A DNA stretch of 49,226 nt from an uncultured Bacteroides sp. (GTDB lineage: Bacteria > Bacteroidota > Bacteroidia > Bacteroidales > Bacteroidaceae), in the NCBI GenBank assembly GCA_944321465.1, contig CALULL010000004.1:85451-134676 (forward strand), in the 5' to 3' direction. Position 1 is the stretch's first letter. Every line of letters starts with the position of its first letter. Made by a program: the position numbers and the translations under genes. This document shows positions 25,194-32,989 of the stretch, piece by piece. Below the pieces are notes generated by a model, which saw only the letters and a program-made list of their open reading frames with translations, was not told where the DNA came from and did not search any database.

Positions 25194-26780
25194 TCATTGT
25201 CGGTTTGTATCCCTTAGTCCGGGAGTTTTTCCCATCACGTTCTCCAGTTGTGCCAGGATGTCTTCCGAACCGGCTTCAATTTCTATGAACTCGTCCGTCT
25301 TCTGGACATCCCTGAAAGGTTCATCCCCTGCGGTAATGGCCTGTATCGCGACCTTGAAATGATCTGCCGTAAACACTTTCAATCCACGCTGATGGAGAAG
25401 GTCCGCAGCCTTGACGACTGTCTCATAAGCTATCCCATTATCCCTTACATGCCTGACAAGCGCGAGGAACTCCCTCCCGTCTTTCTTGAAGTATCGGTTG
25501 TATATCACCCGCATGCTTTCCGGCATCTGGTGGAAGGCTTCCGAGTACTCCAGGGCGGCGGTCTTTTTCATCAGGGTGGCTATATAGTAGTTGATGTCGA
25601 TAATCCACTCCCGGTGTCCATAGCCGCGCCGGTGGGTCGCGACTTTCCGGTGTTTATTGTCATAGATGGCGATTTTCTCGCTGTATATCCTGACCGTCAC
25701 GTTTTCCCCGGTCAGTTCTTCCGGCACGGAATAGTGGTTGTTCTTGAAGCATATGGTAGACAGCTTGTCTACTTTGCACTCCGCCAGCTCAAAGCATCCG
25801 AATTCTCCGGGATAGGCCTGTAGCGCGTCCAGCTCCTCCGCCATCCAGTCGGCTTTTCCTGTGGTCAAGGGGCTGCACTGCTCGTCATTTATCAGCATGC
25901 AAGTCCTTGTCAGCCACTGCTGGGCCTCTTCCATGCTGCCGAAGTCCACACGTACGGTAAAGGCCCTGCTGCGGACATAATCCACACTGCGTTCGACATC
26001 CCCTTTCTCCCAGCCTGCCCGGGCGTTGCAGTACCTGAAGTTGAACCGGTAAAAGACGCTCAATCTCCTTAGGGCTTCCGTGGGACGTTTTTCCTTGTTG
26101 TCAAAGACGGCGGCCACACGCATATTGTCATACACCATGGTCCGGGGGACACCATTTACCTCCCGGAAGAAGTTCCGGTGGGATTCCATGAATGCCAGGG
26201 TGTCCTGACGGTGGAAAAGGTAAGCGAACCGTCCTTTACTGAAGGGAAAGGCGAACACGGCCATCATCAGGCTCTCCTGTTTCCCCGCAATGAACAACTT
26301 GACTTCCCCCCAGTCGAACTGGCACTCCTCGCCGGGTTCGTGACGAATGCGCAAATAGACATCCTTGGCACGGGAAGGCTTGCCCTCTTTCTTCCCCCGG
26401 ATATAGCGGCATACGGTAGAGTAACCAATCTTCATCCCTTTAGACGCCAGCTCCCTGTAAATGTCCTTTTTCTTCAGACACTGCTTGCGCATGCCGCTAC
26501 CCATCCGGCGTCCGCTCTCTTTTAACCAGTAATCGATTTCTTTGGTAACTTCTTCCGTCAGCACACGGGCAGGACGGGCTCTCCCCTGATAACGCGGAAC
26601 GGCTGACAAATAATCCTCAACACCCGTTTCTGGGTCTTGCAATAAGGCGGACTCATAACCGCGTACTATGCGACGCACTGTTTTCCTGTCCAGCAAAACC
26701 CTGCGGGAGATCTCACGCAAACTTAATCCTTCTACACGGTAATAATGTAAAATCTGTTGTTTCTTATCCATACTTATCAT
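25194..26780 (-). CDS. istA: IS21 transposase IstA
   Basis: A 528-residue transposase. The N-terminal HTH region includes QQILHYYRVEGLSLREISRR, then VLLDRKTVRRIVRGYE. The DDE catalytic core has EECQFDWGEVKL, RTMVYDNMRVA and AGWEKGDVERSV, the three acidic positions. A C-terminal Mu-like region follows. Two ATGs (26780 and 26771, MDKKQQ) are possible. No frameshift is seen. It forms the istAB operon. Confidence 0.93.
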   Translation of the reverse strand: MISMDKKQQILHYYRVEGLSLREISRRVLLDRKTVRRIVRGYESALLQDPETGVEDYLSAVPRYQGRARPARVLTEEVTKEIDYWLKESGRRMGSGMRKQCLKKKDIYRELASKGMKIGYSTVCRYIRGKKEGKPSRAKDVYLRIRHEPGEECQFDWGEVKLFIAGKQESLMMAVFAFPFSKGRFAYLFHRQDTLAFMESHRNFFREVNGVPRTMVYDNMRVAAVFDNKEKRPTEALRRLSVFYRFNFRYCNARAGWEKGDVERSVDYVRSRAFTVRVDFGSMEEAQQWLTRTCMLINDEQCSPLTTGKADWMAEELDALQAYPGEFGCFELAECKVDKLSTICFKNNHYSVPEELTGENVTVRIYSEKIAIYDNKHRKVATHRRGYGHREWIIDINYYIATLMKKTAALEYSEAFHQMPESMRVIYNRYFKKDGREFLALVRHVRDNGIAYETVVKAADLLHQRGLKVFTADHFKVAIQAITAGDEPFRDVQKTDEFIEIEAGSEDILAQLENVMGKTPGLRDTNRQ

Positions 26781-26821
26781 TCATTTACTCGCTTTTTCAA
26801 AGCTAACGCTTATGACTCGTA

Positions 26822-26872
26822 TGGTCCCTTTTTTAATGATTTTCCTGGGGGATTTTTTAATGACTATTTACA
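26822..26872. repeat. IS21 right terminal repeat
   Basis: On the minus strand this reads TGTAAATAGTCATTAAAAAA then TCCCCCA, with an internal copy of CATTAAAAAAGGGACC. The two CATTAAAAAA copies are typical of nested IS21 end repeats. Confidence 0.8.
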
Positions 26873-26901
26873 GTATCGAGGTACAGACTGATGTTTGCCA
26901 T
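26873..26901 (-). pseudogene. Phage/mobile-element tyrosine integrase, first nine codons
   Basis: Read leftward from ATG at 26899-26901 the frame encodes MANISLYLD and is then cut by the IS21 right end. MAxISLYLDTR is the characteristic start of tyrosine recombinases of Bacteroidales phages and conjugative elements. It has its own -7 box at 26949-26956 (TACCTTTG) and lies next to tRNA-Gly, as expected for a tRNA-targeting integrase. The rest of the gene is absent from the window. The identification rests on nine residues plus context. Confidence 0.65.
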
Positions 26902-26948
26902 ATCATTGCCACGTTATTTGCATCAAAGTTTGCACGGAATTTGCATTG

Positions 26949-26956
26949 CAAAGGTA
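26949..26956 (-). promoter_or_regulatory. -7 box of the truncated integrase gene
   Basis: On the minus strand TACCTTTG matches TAnnTTTG exactly, 47 bp before the integrase ATG. Confidence 0.6.
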
Positions 26957-26958
26957 CA

Positions 26959-26988
26959 TAATAGCGGGTAATAACGGCTAATAGCGGA
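26959..26988. repeat. Three 10-bp direct repeats, candidate integrase arm sites
   Basis: TAATAGCGGG, TAATAACGGC and TAATAGCGGA follow each other without gaps. They sit between the integrase promoter and the 3' end of tRNA-Gly, where arm-type integrase sites of an attachment site are expected. Binding is inferred. Confidence 0.55.
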
Positions 26989-27056
26989 CATAAATTAGAC
27001 GGAATACAAAAGAAAAAGGCAGCTACTTTATCTGTAACTGCCTGATTTCCAGAGAG

Positions 27057-27129
27057 AGCGGCAAGCGGGACTCGAACCCGTGACCCTCAGCTTGGGAAGC
27101 TGATGCTCTACCAACTGAGCTACTGCCGC
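27057..27129 (-). tRNA. tRNA-Gly(CCC)
   Basis: A 73-nt cloverleaf. The acceptor stem is GCGGCAG/TTGCCGC with one G-T pair. The D arm is GCTC/GAGC. The anticodon stem TCAGC/GCTGA encloses TTCCCAA, giving anticodon CCC. The T arm is ACGGG-TTCGAGT-CCCGC and the discriminator base is T. CCA is not encoded. Its 3' end faces the prophage remnant, so it is the likely attachment site; no second copy of its 3' part was seen near 20.4 kb. Confidence 0.93.
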
Positions 27130-27161
27130 GACCAAACTGTTGTTTGCTATGAAAAACGGGG

Positions 27162-27169
27162 CAAAGATA
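27162..27169 (-). promoter_or_regulatory. -7 box for tRNA-Gly
   Basis: On the minus strand TATCTTTG matches TAnnTTTG exactly, 33 bp upstream of the tRNA 5' end. Confidence 0.6.
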
Positions 27170-27295
27170 CGCGTTTTTCTGGAATGGCGAAAGAAAAAGC
27201 GGAAAAAGATTATGAGCCTATCCACGACTTTCGACTTTCGCGATATTTACCCCGCAAACTGCTGTTGCGGCATTCAGTATTTCACTTTTTTGTAT

Positions 27296-27303
27296 TACCT
27301 TTG
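27296..27303 (+). promoter_or_regulatory. -7 box for glycosyltransferase cluster
   Basis: TACCTTTG matches TAnnTTTG exactly, 30 bp before the ATG at 27333. Confidence 0.6.
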
Positions 27304-27332
27304 CACATTCTTCCCCAATCGGAACAATTTTA

Positions 27333-28130
27333 ATGCACAAAATGACAGACAAGCCCCAAGAAAAGGTCGTCGTATCCATGACCTCATTCCCCGCAGCAAT
27401 ACCGTATGCCGCCCAAGCTATCCGGTCCATACTGAACGGAAGCGTCCTCCCGGACAAAGTGGTGCTCTACCTCACCTTCTCGCAGTTTGGAAAGGACGGA
27501 ATACCGCAGGAGCTTCAAAAGCTGGCAGACAGCACCCCCATCTTCGAGATAAGAAACTACGACAGAGATATCCGCTCATACCGAAAGTTGATACCGGCAC
27601 TCACCGATTTTCCCGATGCCGTCATAGTAACGGTAGACGACGACGTGGACTACCACCGCCACATGCTGCGCAGCCTGTTGCAACTGCACGGGCAGATTCC
27701 CGATGCCATACTGGCCCACCGCGCCAAGCGCATGAAGCCGGGCAAACCCTACCGGCAGTGGAGCAAATACCGGTGGTACAGCTTTGTGCTGAAGAAAATC
27801 CACTCCGGGTTCAGGAACATACAGACGGGCGTAGGCGGGGTACTATATCCTCCACACTCACTGAAACCGGAAATGCTCGACGTGGAACTGTTCACCAAGA
27901 TAGCCCCGACGACGGACGACATCTGGTTCTGGGCCGCTGCCGTGGCCAATAACACACCTGTTGTGCCCGTCCCCTTCGGGTACAACAAGCCGCGGGGGCT
28001 GGGAAAGCCTCGCGAACTATCGCTGAAGACTGTCAACTTCAAATCGAAAACCGACAAGAACGCCGCCGCCCTGAAAGCCATCGTGGAACAATACCCCATA
28101 GTGGGCCAACGGATAGGCTATAAAGGCTGA
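27333..28130 (+). CDS. Glycosyltransferase, tandem paralogue 1
   Basis: A 265-residue soluble protein. Near the start it has KVVVSMTSFPAAIPYAAQAI then RSILNGSVLPDKVVLYL. A DxD-type metal motif follows in VIVTVDDDVDYHRHMLRSLL, then IQTGVGGVLYPPHSL and DDIWFWAAAV. This is a GT-A-like fold family, usually annotated simply as glycosyltransferase, found in surface-polysaccharide loci of Bacteroidales. Donor and acceptor are unknown. The next gene is a close paralogue in the same order of motifs. It is the first gene after tRNA-Gly and has a -7 box 30 bp upstream. Confidence 0.8.
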   Translation: MHKMTDKPQEKVVVSMTSFPAAIPYAAQAIRSILNGSVLPDKVVLYLTFSQFGKDGIPQELQKLADSTPIFEIRNYDRDIRSYRKLIPALTDFPDAVIVTVDDDVDYHRHMLRSLLQLHGQIPDAILAHRAKRMKPGKPYRQWSKYRWYSFVLKKIHSGFRNIQTGVGGVLYPPHSLKPEMLDVELFTKIAPTTDDIWFWAAAVANNTPVVPVPFGYNKPRGLGKPRELSLKTVNFKSKTDKNAAALKAIVEQYPIVGQRIGYKG

Positions 28131-28156
28131 AAACATCCCTCATTCTGCCACAAACA

Positions 28157-28939
28157 ATGAACAACAAACAAAAAGTAATTGTCTCGCTGACATCATTCCC
28201 CGCAGCGATACCCTATGCCGTGCAGGCCATACGAAGCATTCTGAACGGCTCTGTCCTTCCCGACAAGGTTGTGCTCTACCTTGACACACAAAAGTTCCCC
28301 GACGGGCAACTTCCACCAGAACTCGAAGCCCTCAGAGAAGAAAGCCCCTTGTTCGAAGTAAGGTTCGACCCCGCCGAAATACGCTCGTACAAGAAGCTGA
28401 TCCCGGCCTTGCGGGACTTCCCGGACGATGTTGTCGTGACTGTCGACGACGACATCCACTACCACCGCCACCTGCTGCGCGACCTGCTGAGGCTACACAA
28501 GCGGTTGCCCGAAGCCATCGTGGCCCACCGTGTCAGGAAGATACGCCCGGGTGCCCCCTACGCCAAGTGGCGGAAGTACAAGTGGTACGACTTCGTCTTC
28601 CGGCGGCTCCACTTCAGCCACCTGGCCATGCAGACAGGCGTGGGCGGGGTGCTCTATCCGCCCCATGCCTTAGACGAGGCAATGCTCGACCCCGCGCTCT
28701 TCATGTCACTGGCACCGACCAACGACGATGTCTGGTTCTGGGCCGCCGCCGTGTCGCGCGGCACGTACGTCGTCCCGCTCCCCAACGGCCAACGCACGGC
28801 CCGAGGCTTCGGAAAGCCCCGGGAGTATTCGCTCATGTCCATCAACCTGAAGCCCGGAGACGACCGCAACCGCAAGGCATTCGAGAACATATTGGAACAG
28901 TTCCCGAAGATAAGGCAGAGAATAGAGAATGAAGTATAG
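28157..28939 (+). CDS. Glycosyltransferase, tandem paralogue 2
   Basis: A 260-residue paralogue of the preceding gene, starting 26 bp after its stop. It shares VSLTSFPAAIPYAVQAIRSI, LNGSVLPDKVVLYL, VVVTVDDDIHYHRHLLRDLL, MQTGVGGVLYPPHAL and NDDVWFWAAAV. By eye more than half of positions are identical, pointing to a tandem duplication with later divergence. The metal-binding DDD is retained in both, so both may be active on different acceptors in one surface-glycan pathway. The substrate is unknown. The next gene is a GT4 transferase 26 bp downstream, giving a three-gene glycosyltransferase operon. Confidence 0.8.
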   Translation: MNNKQKVIVSLTSFPAAIPYAVQAIRSILNGSVLPDKVVLYLDTQKFPDGQLPPELEALREESPLFEVRFDPAEIRSYKKLIPALRDFPDDVVVTVDDDIHYHRHLLRDLLRLHKRLPEAIVAHRVRKIRPGAPYAKWRKYKWYDFVFRRLHFSHLAMQTGVGGVLYPPHALDEAMLDPALFMSLAPTNDDVWFWAAAVSRGTYVVPLPNGQRTARGFGKPREYSLMSINLKPGDDRNRKAFENILEQFPKIRQRIENEV

Positions 28940-28965
28940 AAACGCAAAGACACCATTGATGCTAC

Positions 28966-30039
28966 ATGAGACGAATAATAATAGATGCTTACCCCATTTC
29001 TACTCCCTACGTCGGTTTAGGAGAGTTCTGCAAACAGCTTGGTGAAAGGCTTGGCAAACACGCCGCCGAGTTGTATTCCCGCTACGACATAGAACTGTAT
29101 TTCATTCTTCCGCCACAATACAAAGGATGCTTCGGTAACGCAGTGCGCTACATCGGTATGCCCGCCTCCATGCGCTGGCTGTTGCCCCTATACCCACTTC
29201 GGGCCGACCTGTTTCACATACCTTATCAAAGTAGCCACGTCAGACGGCTGCTCTGTGCCAAGAAACAGCTTCTGACCATCCACGACATCAACTTCATCTA
29301 CGAAAGGACGGGGAAAGGACTGGAGCGGGCAGCCAACAGGTTCAAGCGGAAAATAAGCCACGCAGACTACGTGAGCTACATCTCGCAGTTTGCCTGCGAA
29401 GATACGGAAAAGCACTTCCCGGTCCGTCTGCCCAAGAAAATCATCTACAACGGAGTAACCGACCTCCTTGCCCTGTCGCAACAAACGCCACTGCCCGCCT
29501 CGCTGCCGACCAACTTCTTGCTTCACATCTCCAGCCTACAGCCCAAGAAGAACATACACCTGCTGGTAGAAATGATGAAGTACCTCCCAGAACAGAATCT
29601 GGTGGTAGCCGGAAGTTGGGACAGCGACTACGCACAAAGGATACAACAGAAAATCAAGGAAGAGAACATCCATAACATCTACTGTCTGTCCAACGTGACC
29701 GAAGCAGAAAAAGCTGCCCTCTACGCCGCCTGCCGCGCCCTACTCTTCCCTTCGCTGTGCGAGGGGTTCGGCTTGCCGCCAATCGAAGCCATGAAACTTG
29801 GGAAGCCAGTATTTCTCTCCACCCTTACCGCTCTCCCGGAGATTGGCGGCAAAGAAGCCTTCTATTGGGCCGACCTCTCCCCCGTTCCGATGGCCGAGGT
29901 CGTAAGGAAACAATTGGCCTTTTTCGATGCCACTCCCTCCTACAGCGACAGGCTACGGCAAAACGCCGCACGCTTTGACTGGGATGAATGCATAGAGCAA
30001 TACATACAATACTATTTGGAAATCCTTGGGGAAGCGTAG
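28966..30039 (+). CDS. GT4-family glycosyltransferase
   Basis: A 357-residue GT-B enzyme. The N-terminal domain contains STPYVGLGEFCKQLGERLGK, the usual glycine-rich acceptor-side loop. The C-terminal donor-binding domain contains LLHISSLQPKKNIHLLVEMM, VVAGSWD and the E-x7-E motif SLCEGFGLPPIEAMKLGKPV (E266 and E274). This matches GT4 retaining transferases such as mannosyl- or glucosyltransferases of LPS and capsule synthesis. The exact sugar is unknown. It ends the three-gene transferase operon; a palindromic repeat array follows. Confidence 0.88.
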   Translation: MRRIIIDAYPISTPYVGLGEFCKQLGERLGKHAAELYSRYDIELYFILPPQYKGCFGNAVRYIGMPASMRWLLPLYPLRADLFHIPYQSSHVRRLLCAKKQLLTIHDINFIYERTGKGLERAANRFKRKISHADYVSYISQFACEDTEKHFPVRLPKKIIYNGVTDLLALSQQTPLPASLPTNFLLHISSLQPKKNIHLLVEMMKYLPEQNLVVAGSWDSDYAQRIQQKIKEENIHNIYCLSNVTEAEKAALYAACRALLFPSLCEGFGLPPIEAMKLGKPVFLSTLTALPEIGGKEAFYWADLSPVPMAEVVRKQLAFFDATPSYSDRLRQNAARFDWDECIEQYIQYYLEILGEA

Positions 30040-30074
30040 CCACGCCACAGGACAGAACAACCCTGCATAAGGAG

Positions 30075-30335
30075 CTTTAACATTCGTTCACCCAGGGTAC
30101 TAGTAGTTAGGCTTACTAGGGTATTGGTAACTACGCTTACTAGGGTATTGGTAGCTACGCTTACTAAGGTACTGGTTAGCATCGTTCCCAATACCCCTGA
30201 AGCATCGTTCCCAACACCCCCTGAAGCATCGTTCCCAATACCCCCTGAAGCATCGTTCCCAATACCCCCTGAAGCATCGTTCCCAACACCCCCTGAAGCA
30301 TCGTTCCAAGCACCTACGGTAAACGAATGTTAAAG
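30075..30335. repeat. 24-bp repeat array that reverses orientation, bracketed by inverted repeats
   Basis: Outer arms CTTTAACATTCGTTCACC (30075-30092) and GGTAAACGAATGTTAAAG (30318-30335) are inverted copies matching at 17 of 18 positions. Inside, 24-bp units built on GGGTATTGGTA...GCTTACTA run at 30095, 30119 and 30143, plus a partial at 30167. From 30181 the related reverse-complement type ATCGTTCCCAATACCCCCTG repeats at 30181 (23 bp), 30204, 30228, 30252 and 30276, plus a partial at 30300. The whole can fold into a long hairpin. It fills the spacer between the GT4 gene and the receptor gene; no gene is seen in 30040-30497. Confidence 0.88.
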
Positions 30336-30445
30336 GTCCTGCTTCTGCAGGAACAATGGTCCTTGCACCCGCCGGGAGGGCAATAGATGGCAGGGCAAAC
30401 CGCGATTATGCCCGGAGGGCGGGGGCGCGTCACACAGTATTTTCG

Positions 30446-30453
30446 TATCTTTG
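30446..30453 (+). promoter_or_regulatory. -7 box for TonB-dependent receptor
   Basis: TATCTTTG matches TAnnTTTG exactly, 44 bp before the ATG at 30498. A short hairpin TCCTGC-TTCT-GCAGGA lies further upstream at 30337-30352. Confidence 0.6.
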
Positions 30454-30497
30454 CGCCCGACTTTCCCACCACACACACGCTTACACGAAAGAACGAC

Positions 30498-32915
30498 ATG
30501 GGCAGACATACCACACACTTCGCGGGCCAAACCTTGCTTTGGCTCCTGCTGATAACCGGACTGGCCATACGCACCGCTACGGGTCTGGCCGCCGAAGAGA
30601 CCTACGACATACGCGGACAGGTAGTCGACCGCGCGTCGCGCCAACCCATAGCCTACGCCACCGTCGCGCTCTTCGGCTACCCCGACATCGGGACCAGGAC
30701 CGACAGCACGGGTGTGTTCTGCCTGCACCGCATCCCGCCCGGCATACACCGACTGACGGTATCGTGCATCGGGTACAAAAGCCTGCTCACGCCCGAGTAC
30801 GTCGTCTCGGCCAAGCTGCCATTCATCGAGCTTGAGTTGGAAGAGGATGCCTCGGTGCTGGCCGAGGTGACGGTCGAAGCCTCGTCCATACAGCGCATCA
30901 AGAGCAACCCCGTCAGCCTGCAAATCATCGGCCTGAGCGAAATAGAGAAAAGTCCGGGAGGCAACCGGGATATCTCGCGCATCGTGCGCTCCTATCCCGG
31001 GGTGGCCTTCTCGCCCATAGGCTACCGCAACGACCTCATCGTGCGCGGAGGGTCACCATCGGAAAACCGTTTCTTTATGGACGGCATCGAAATACCCAAC
31101 ATCAACCACTTTGCCACCCAAGGCGCGTCGGGCGGGCCGGTGAGCATCCTCAACGCCGACCTCATACGCGAGGTGCAGTTCTACACCGGAGCGTTCCCCG
31201 TAGACAAAGCCGGGGCACTCAGTTCAGTCATGGACATCCGCCTGCAAGACGGAGACCTGGGCGGCAACAGCTTCAAGGCCACGCTGGGGGCATCGGAAGT
31301 GTCGCTCAGCGGCTCGGGCCACCTGGGCGAAAAAACGACATACCTGTTCTCGGCCCGGCAGTCCTACCTGCAACTGCTCTTCAAGATGCTGGGCCTACCC
31401 TTCCTGCCCAACTACATCGACGGCCAGTTCAAGGTGAAAACCCGCTTTAACGCCCACAACGAGCTTACCGTGCTGGGCCTGACGGGAATAGACAACATGA
31501 AACTGAACACCGACGAAAAAGGGGAAGATGCCGAATACCTGCTCAGCTACCTGCCGCGCATCAAGCAGCAGACATTCACCCTGGGGGCGGCCTACCGCCA
31601 CTACGGGGGCAAGCACGTACAGACGGTCTCCGTGGGCTACAACTACCTGGGCAATCAGAACCTGAAGTACCGAGGCAACGACAGCAGCAACCCCAGCAAC
31701 CTGATCCTCGACCTGAACTCGCGCGAGCAGAAACTGACGCTACGCGCCGAGAACCGCACCTATGCCGAGAGCTGGACGTGGAAGCAAGGGGCAGAAGCCT
31801 ACCACGCGCGCTACTACGACCACACTTTCCAACGCCTGTACGGGAGCGAGGGGGCAACAGTGTCGAACTACCGCACCAACATAGGCATCTGGGGCTGGGC
31901 AGCCTATGCCTCGGCTGGCTACCGCACGGCGGACGAACGTTTCGCAGCCAACCTGGGCCTGCGACTGGACGGCAGCGCATACTCGCGGGCCACAGCACGC
32001 TTCTGGCAAAATCTGTCGCCCAACGCCTCCCTCTCCTACCGCTTCCGCCCCCATTGGGCCGTCAATGCCGGGGCGGGCCTATACCACCAGTTGCCTGCCT
32101 ACACCTCACTGGGCTACAAGACGACCAACGGCACACTGGCCAATAAGAACCTGCGCTATCAGCGGGTGGCCAACGCCAATGTGGGCATCGAGTGGAACCA
32201 CAACGAGCGGGTGGTCGTCAGCCTCGAAGGGTTCTACAAACGCTACACCCGCATGCCGCTGTCGGTAGCCGACGGCATCCCGTTGGCCTGCAAGGGCAAC
32301 GACTATGGCACCGTGGGCAACGAGCTGCTAGTGGCCACGGCGCAAGGGCGGGCCTACGGAGTAGAGGCCAGTATGCGCTGGCAGATACCCGGCAAACTGA
32401 CCTCAGTGGCCTCTGTCACCCTCTTCCGCAGCGAGTACCGCGACGACGGCCACAGCCCCTACGTGGCCTCGGCCTGGGACAATCGCTTCATTGCCAACGC
32501 CAGTGCCACCTACGAATTGCCCAGGCACTGGAGCATCGGTGCCAAGCTGAGTGCCATAGGGGGAGCACCCTACACGCCCTACGACGTGGACAAGTCCTCG
32601 CTCGTGCAAGCCTGGGACGCACAAGGAAGGCCTTACTACGACTACTCACGCTACAACACGGAACGGCTCGACGCATTCGCACAGCTCGACGTACGGGTAG
32701 ACAAGAACTTCTACTTCAAGGGCTGGATGCTAGGCATCTACCTCGACTTGCAGAACATCACCAGGAGCGTCCTGGAGCAACCCGACGTACTGATGAGCAC
32801 CGGCATCGTGGACAATCCCGAGGCTCCCGCCGAACAACAACGCTACCGCATGAAATACATCAAACAGGAAAGCGGGTCACTGATACCCGGCATAGGACTG
32901 ACGGCGCTGTTCTGA
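30498..32915 (+). CDS. TonB-dependent receptor with carboxypeptidase-like N-terminal domain
   Basis: An 805-residue outer-membrane protein. A signal peptide comes first (MGRHTTHFAGQTLLWLLLIT, then GLAIRTATGLA). A CarboxypepD_reg-like domain (about residues 38-115: YDIRGQVVDRASRQPIAYAT, GYKSLLTPEYVV) follows. The plug domain has ISRIVRSYPGVAFSPIGYRN, LIVRGGSPSENRFFMDGIEI, PNINHF and VDKAGALSSVMDI. A 22-strand barrel ends LIPGIGLTALF. The start follows a clear -7 box; the in-frame upstream extension from 30387 lies before it. No SusD-like lipoprotein follows, so a classical SusCD glycan importer is unlikely. The ligand is unknown. The next gene is a GT4-type transferase 74 bp downstream. Confidence 0.9.
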   Translation: MGRHTTHFAGQTLLWLLLITGLAIRTATGLAAEETYDIRGQVVDRASRQPIAYATVALFGYPDIGTRTDSTGVFCLHRIPPGIHRLTVSCIGYKSLLTPEYVVSAKLPFIELELEEDASVLAEVTVEASSIQRIKSNPVSLQIIGLSEIEKSPGGNRDISRIVRSYPGVAFSPIGYRNDLIVRGGSPSENRFFMDGIEIPNINHFATQGASGGPVSILNADLIREVQFYTGAFPVDKAGALSSVMDIRLQDGDLGGNSFKATLGASEVSLSGSGHLGEKTTYLFSARQSYLQLLFKMLGLPFLPNYIDGQFKVKTRFNAHNELTVLGLTGIDNMKLNTDEKGEDAEYLLSYLPRIKQQTFTLGAAYRHYGGKHVQTVSVGYNYLGNQNLKYRGNDSSNPSNLILDLNSREQKLTLRAENRTYAESWTWKQGAEAYHARYYDHTFQRLYGSEGATVSNYRTNIGIWGWAAYASAGYRTADERFAANLGLRLDGSAYSRATARFWQNLSPNASLSYRFRPHWAVNAGAGLYHQLPAYTSLGYKTTNGTLANKNLRYQRVANANVGIEWNHNERVVVSLEGFYKRYTRMPLSVADGIPLACKGNDYGTVGNELLVATAQGRAYGVEASMRWQIPGKLTSVASVTLFRSEYRDDGHSPYVASAWDNRFIANASATYELPRHWSIGAKLSAIGGAPYTPYDVDKSSLVQAWDAQGRPYYDYSRYNTERLDAFAQLDVRVDKNFYFKGWMLGIYLDLQNITRSVLEQPDVLMSTGIVDNPEAPAEQQRYRMKYIKQESGSLIPGIGLTALF

Positions 32916-32989
32916 CACGTCTCCCCTCCTCCCCCGGCACCCCCACATTCACACAGACACACGACACACACAAAAAAAAGAGAACAACA

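Larger units (their letters stand above)
24315..26872 (-). mobile_element. IS21-family insertion sequence, complete
   Basis: A 2558-bp element bounded by TG (24315) and CA (26872), carrying istA and istB on the minus strand. The two ends align over about 50 bp: left begins TGTAGATACTCACATAAAAT, right (reverse complement) TGTAAATAGTCATTAAAAAA. Both continue through CCCCCA to ATTAAAAAAGGGACCA. IS21 normally makes 4-8 bp target duplications. The flanks here (GGTGACA to the left, GTATCGAG to the right) do not match. Both flanking phage genes are truncated exactly at the ends, so an adjacent deletion or recombination between two copies is inferred. Confidence 0.9.

Noticed and set aside
20401-27056. 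Complete, inducible prophage
   Set aside because: Portal, capsid and integrase are all truncated, and terminase, tail and lysis genes are missing.
30095-30320. CRISPR array
   Set aside because: Units are contiguous with no unique spacers, orientation reverses midway, and no cas gene is nearby.
30100-30333. Short open frames on both strands with 8-residue peptide repeats
   Set aside because: They arise from the 24-bp DNA period. One unit is 23 bp, there is no start context, and both strands are open at once; the inverted architecture explains the pattern better.
30498-32915. SusC/SusD glycan-import locus
   Set aside because: The receptor has the N-terminal carboxypeptidase-like domain, but no SusD-like lipoprotein or glycoside hydrolase follows.
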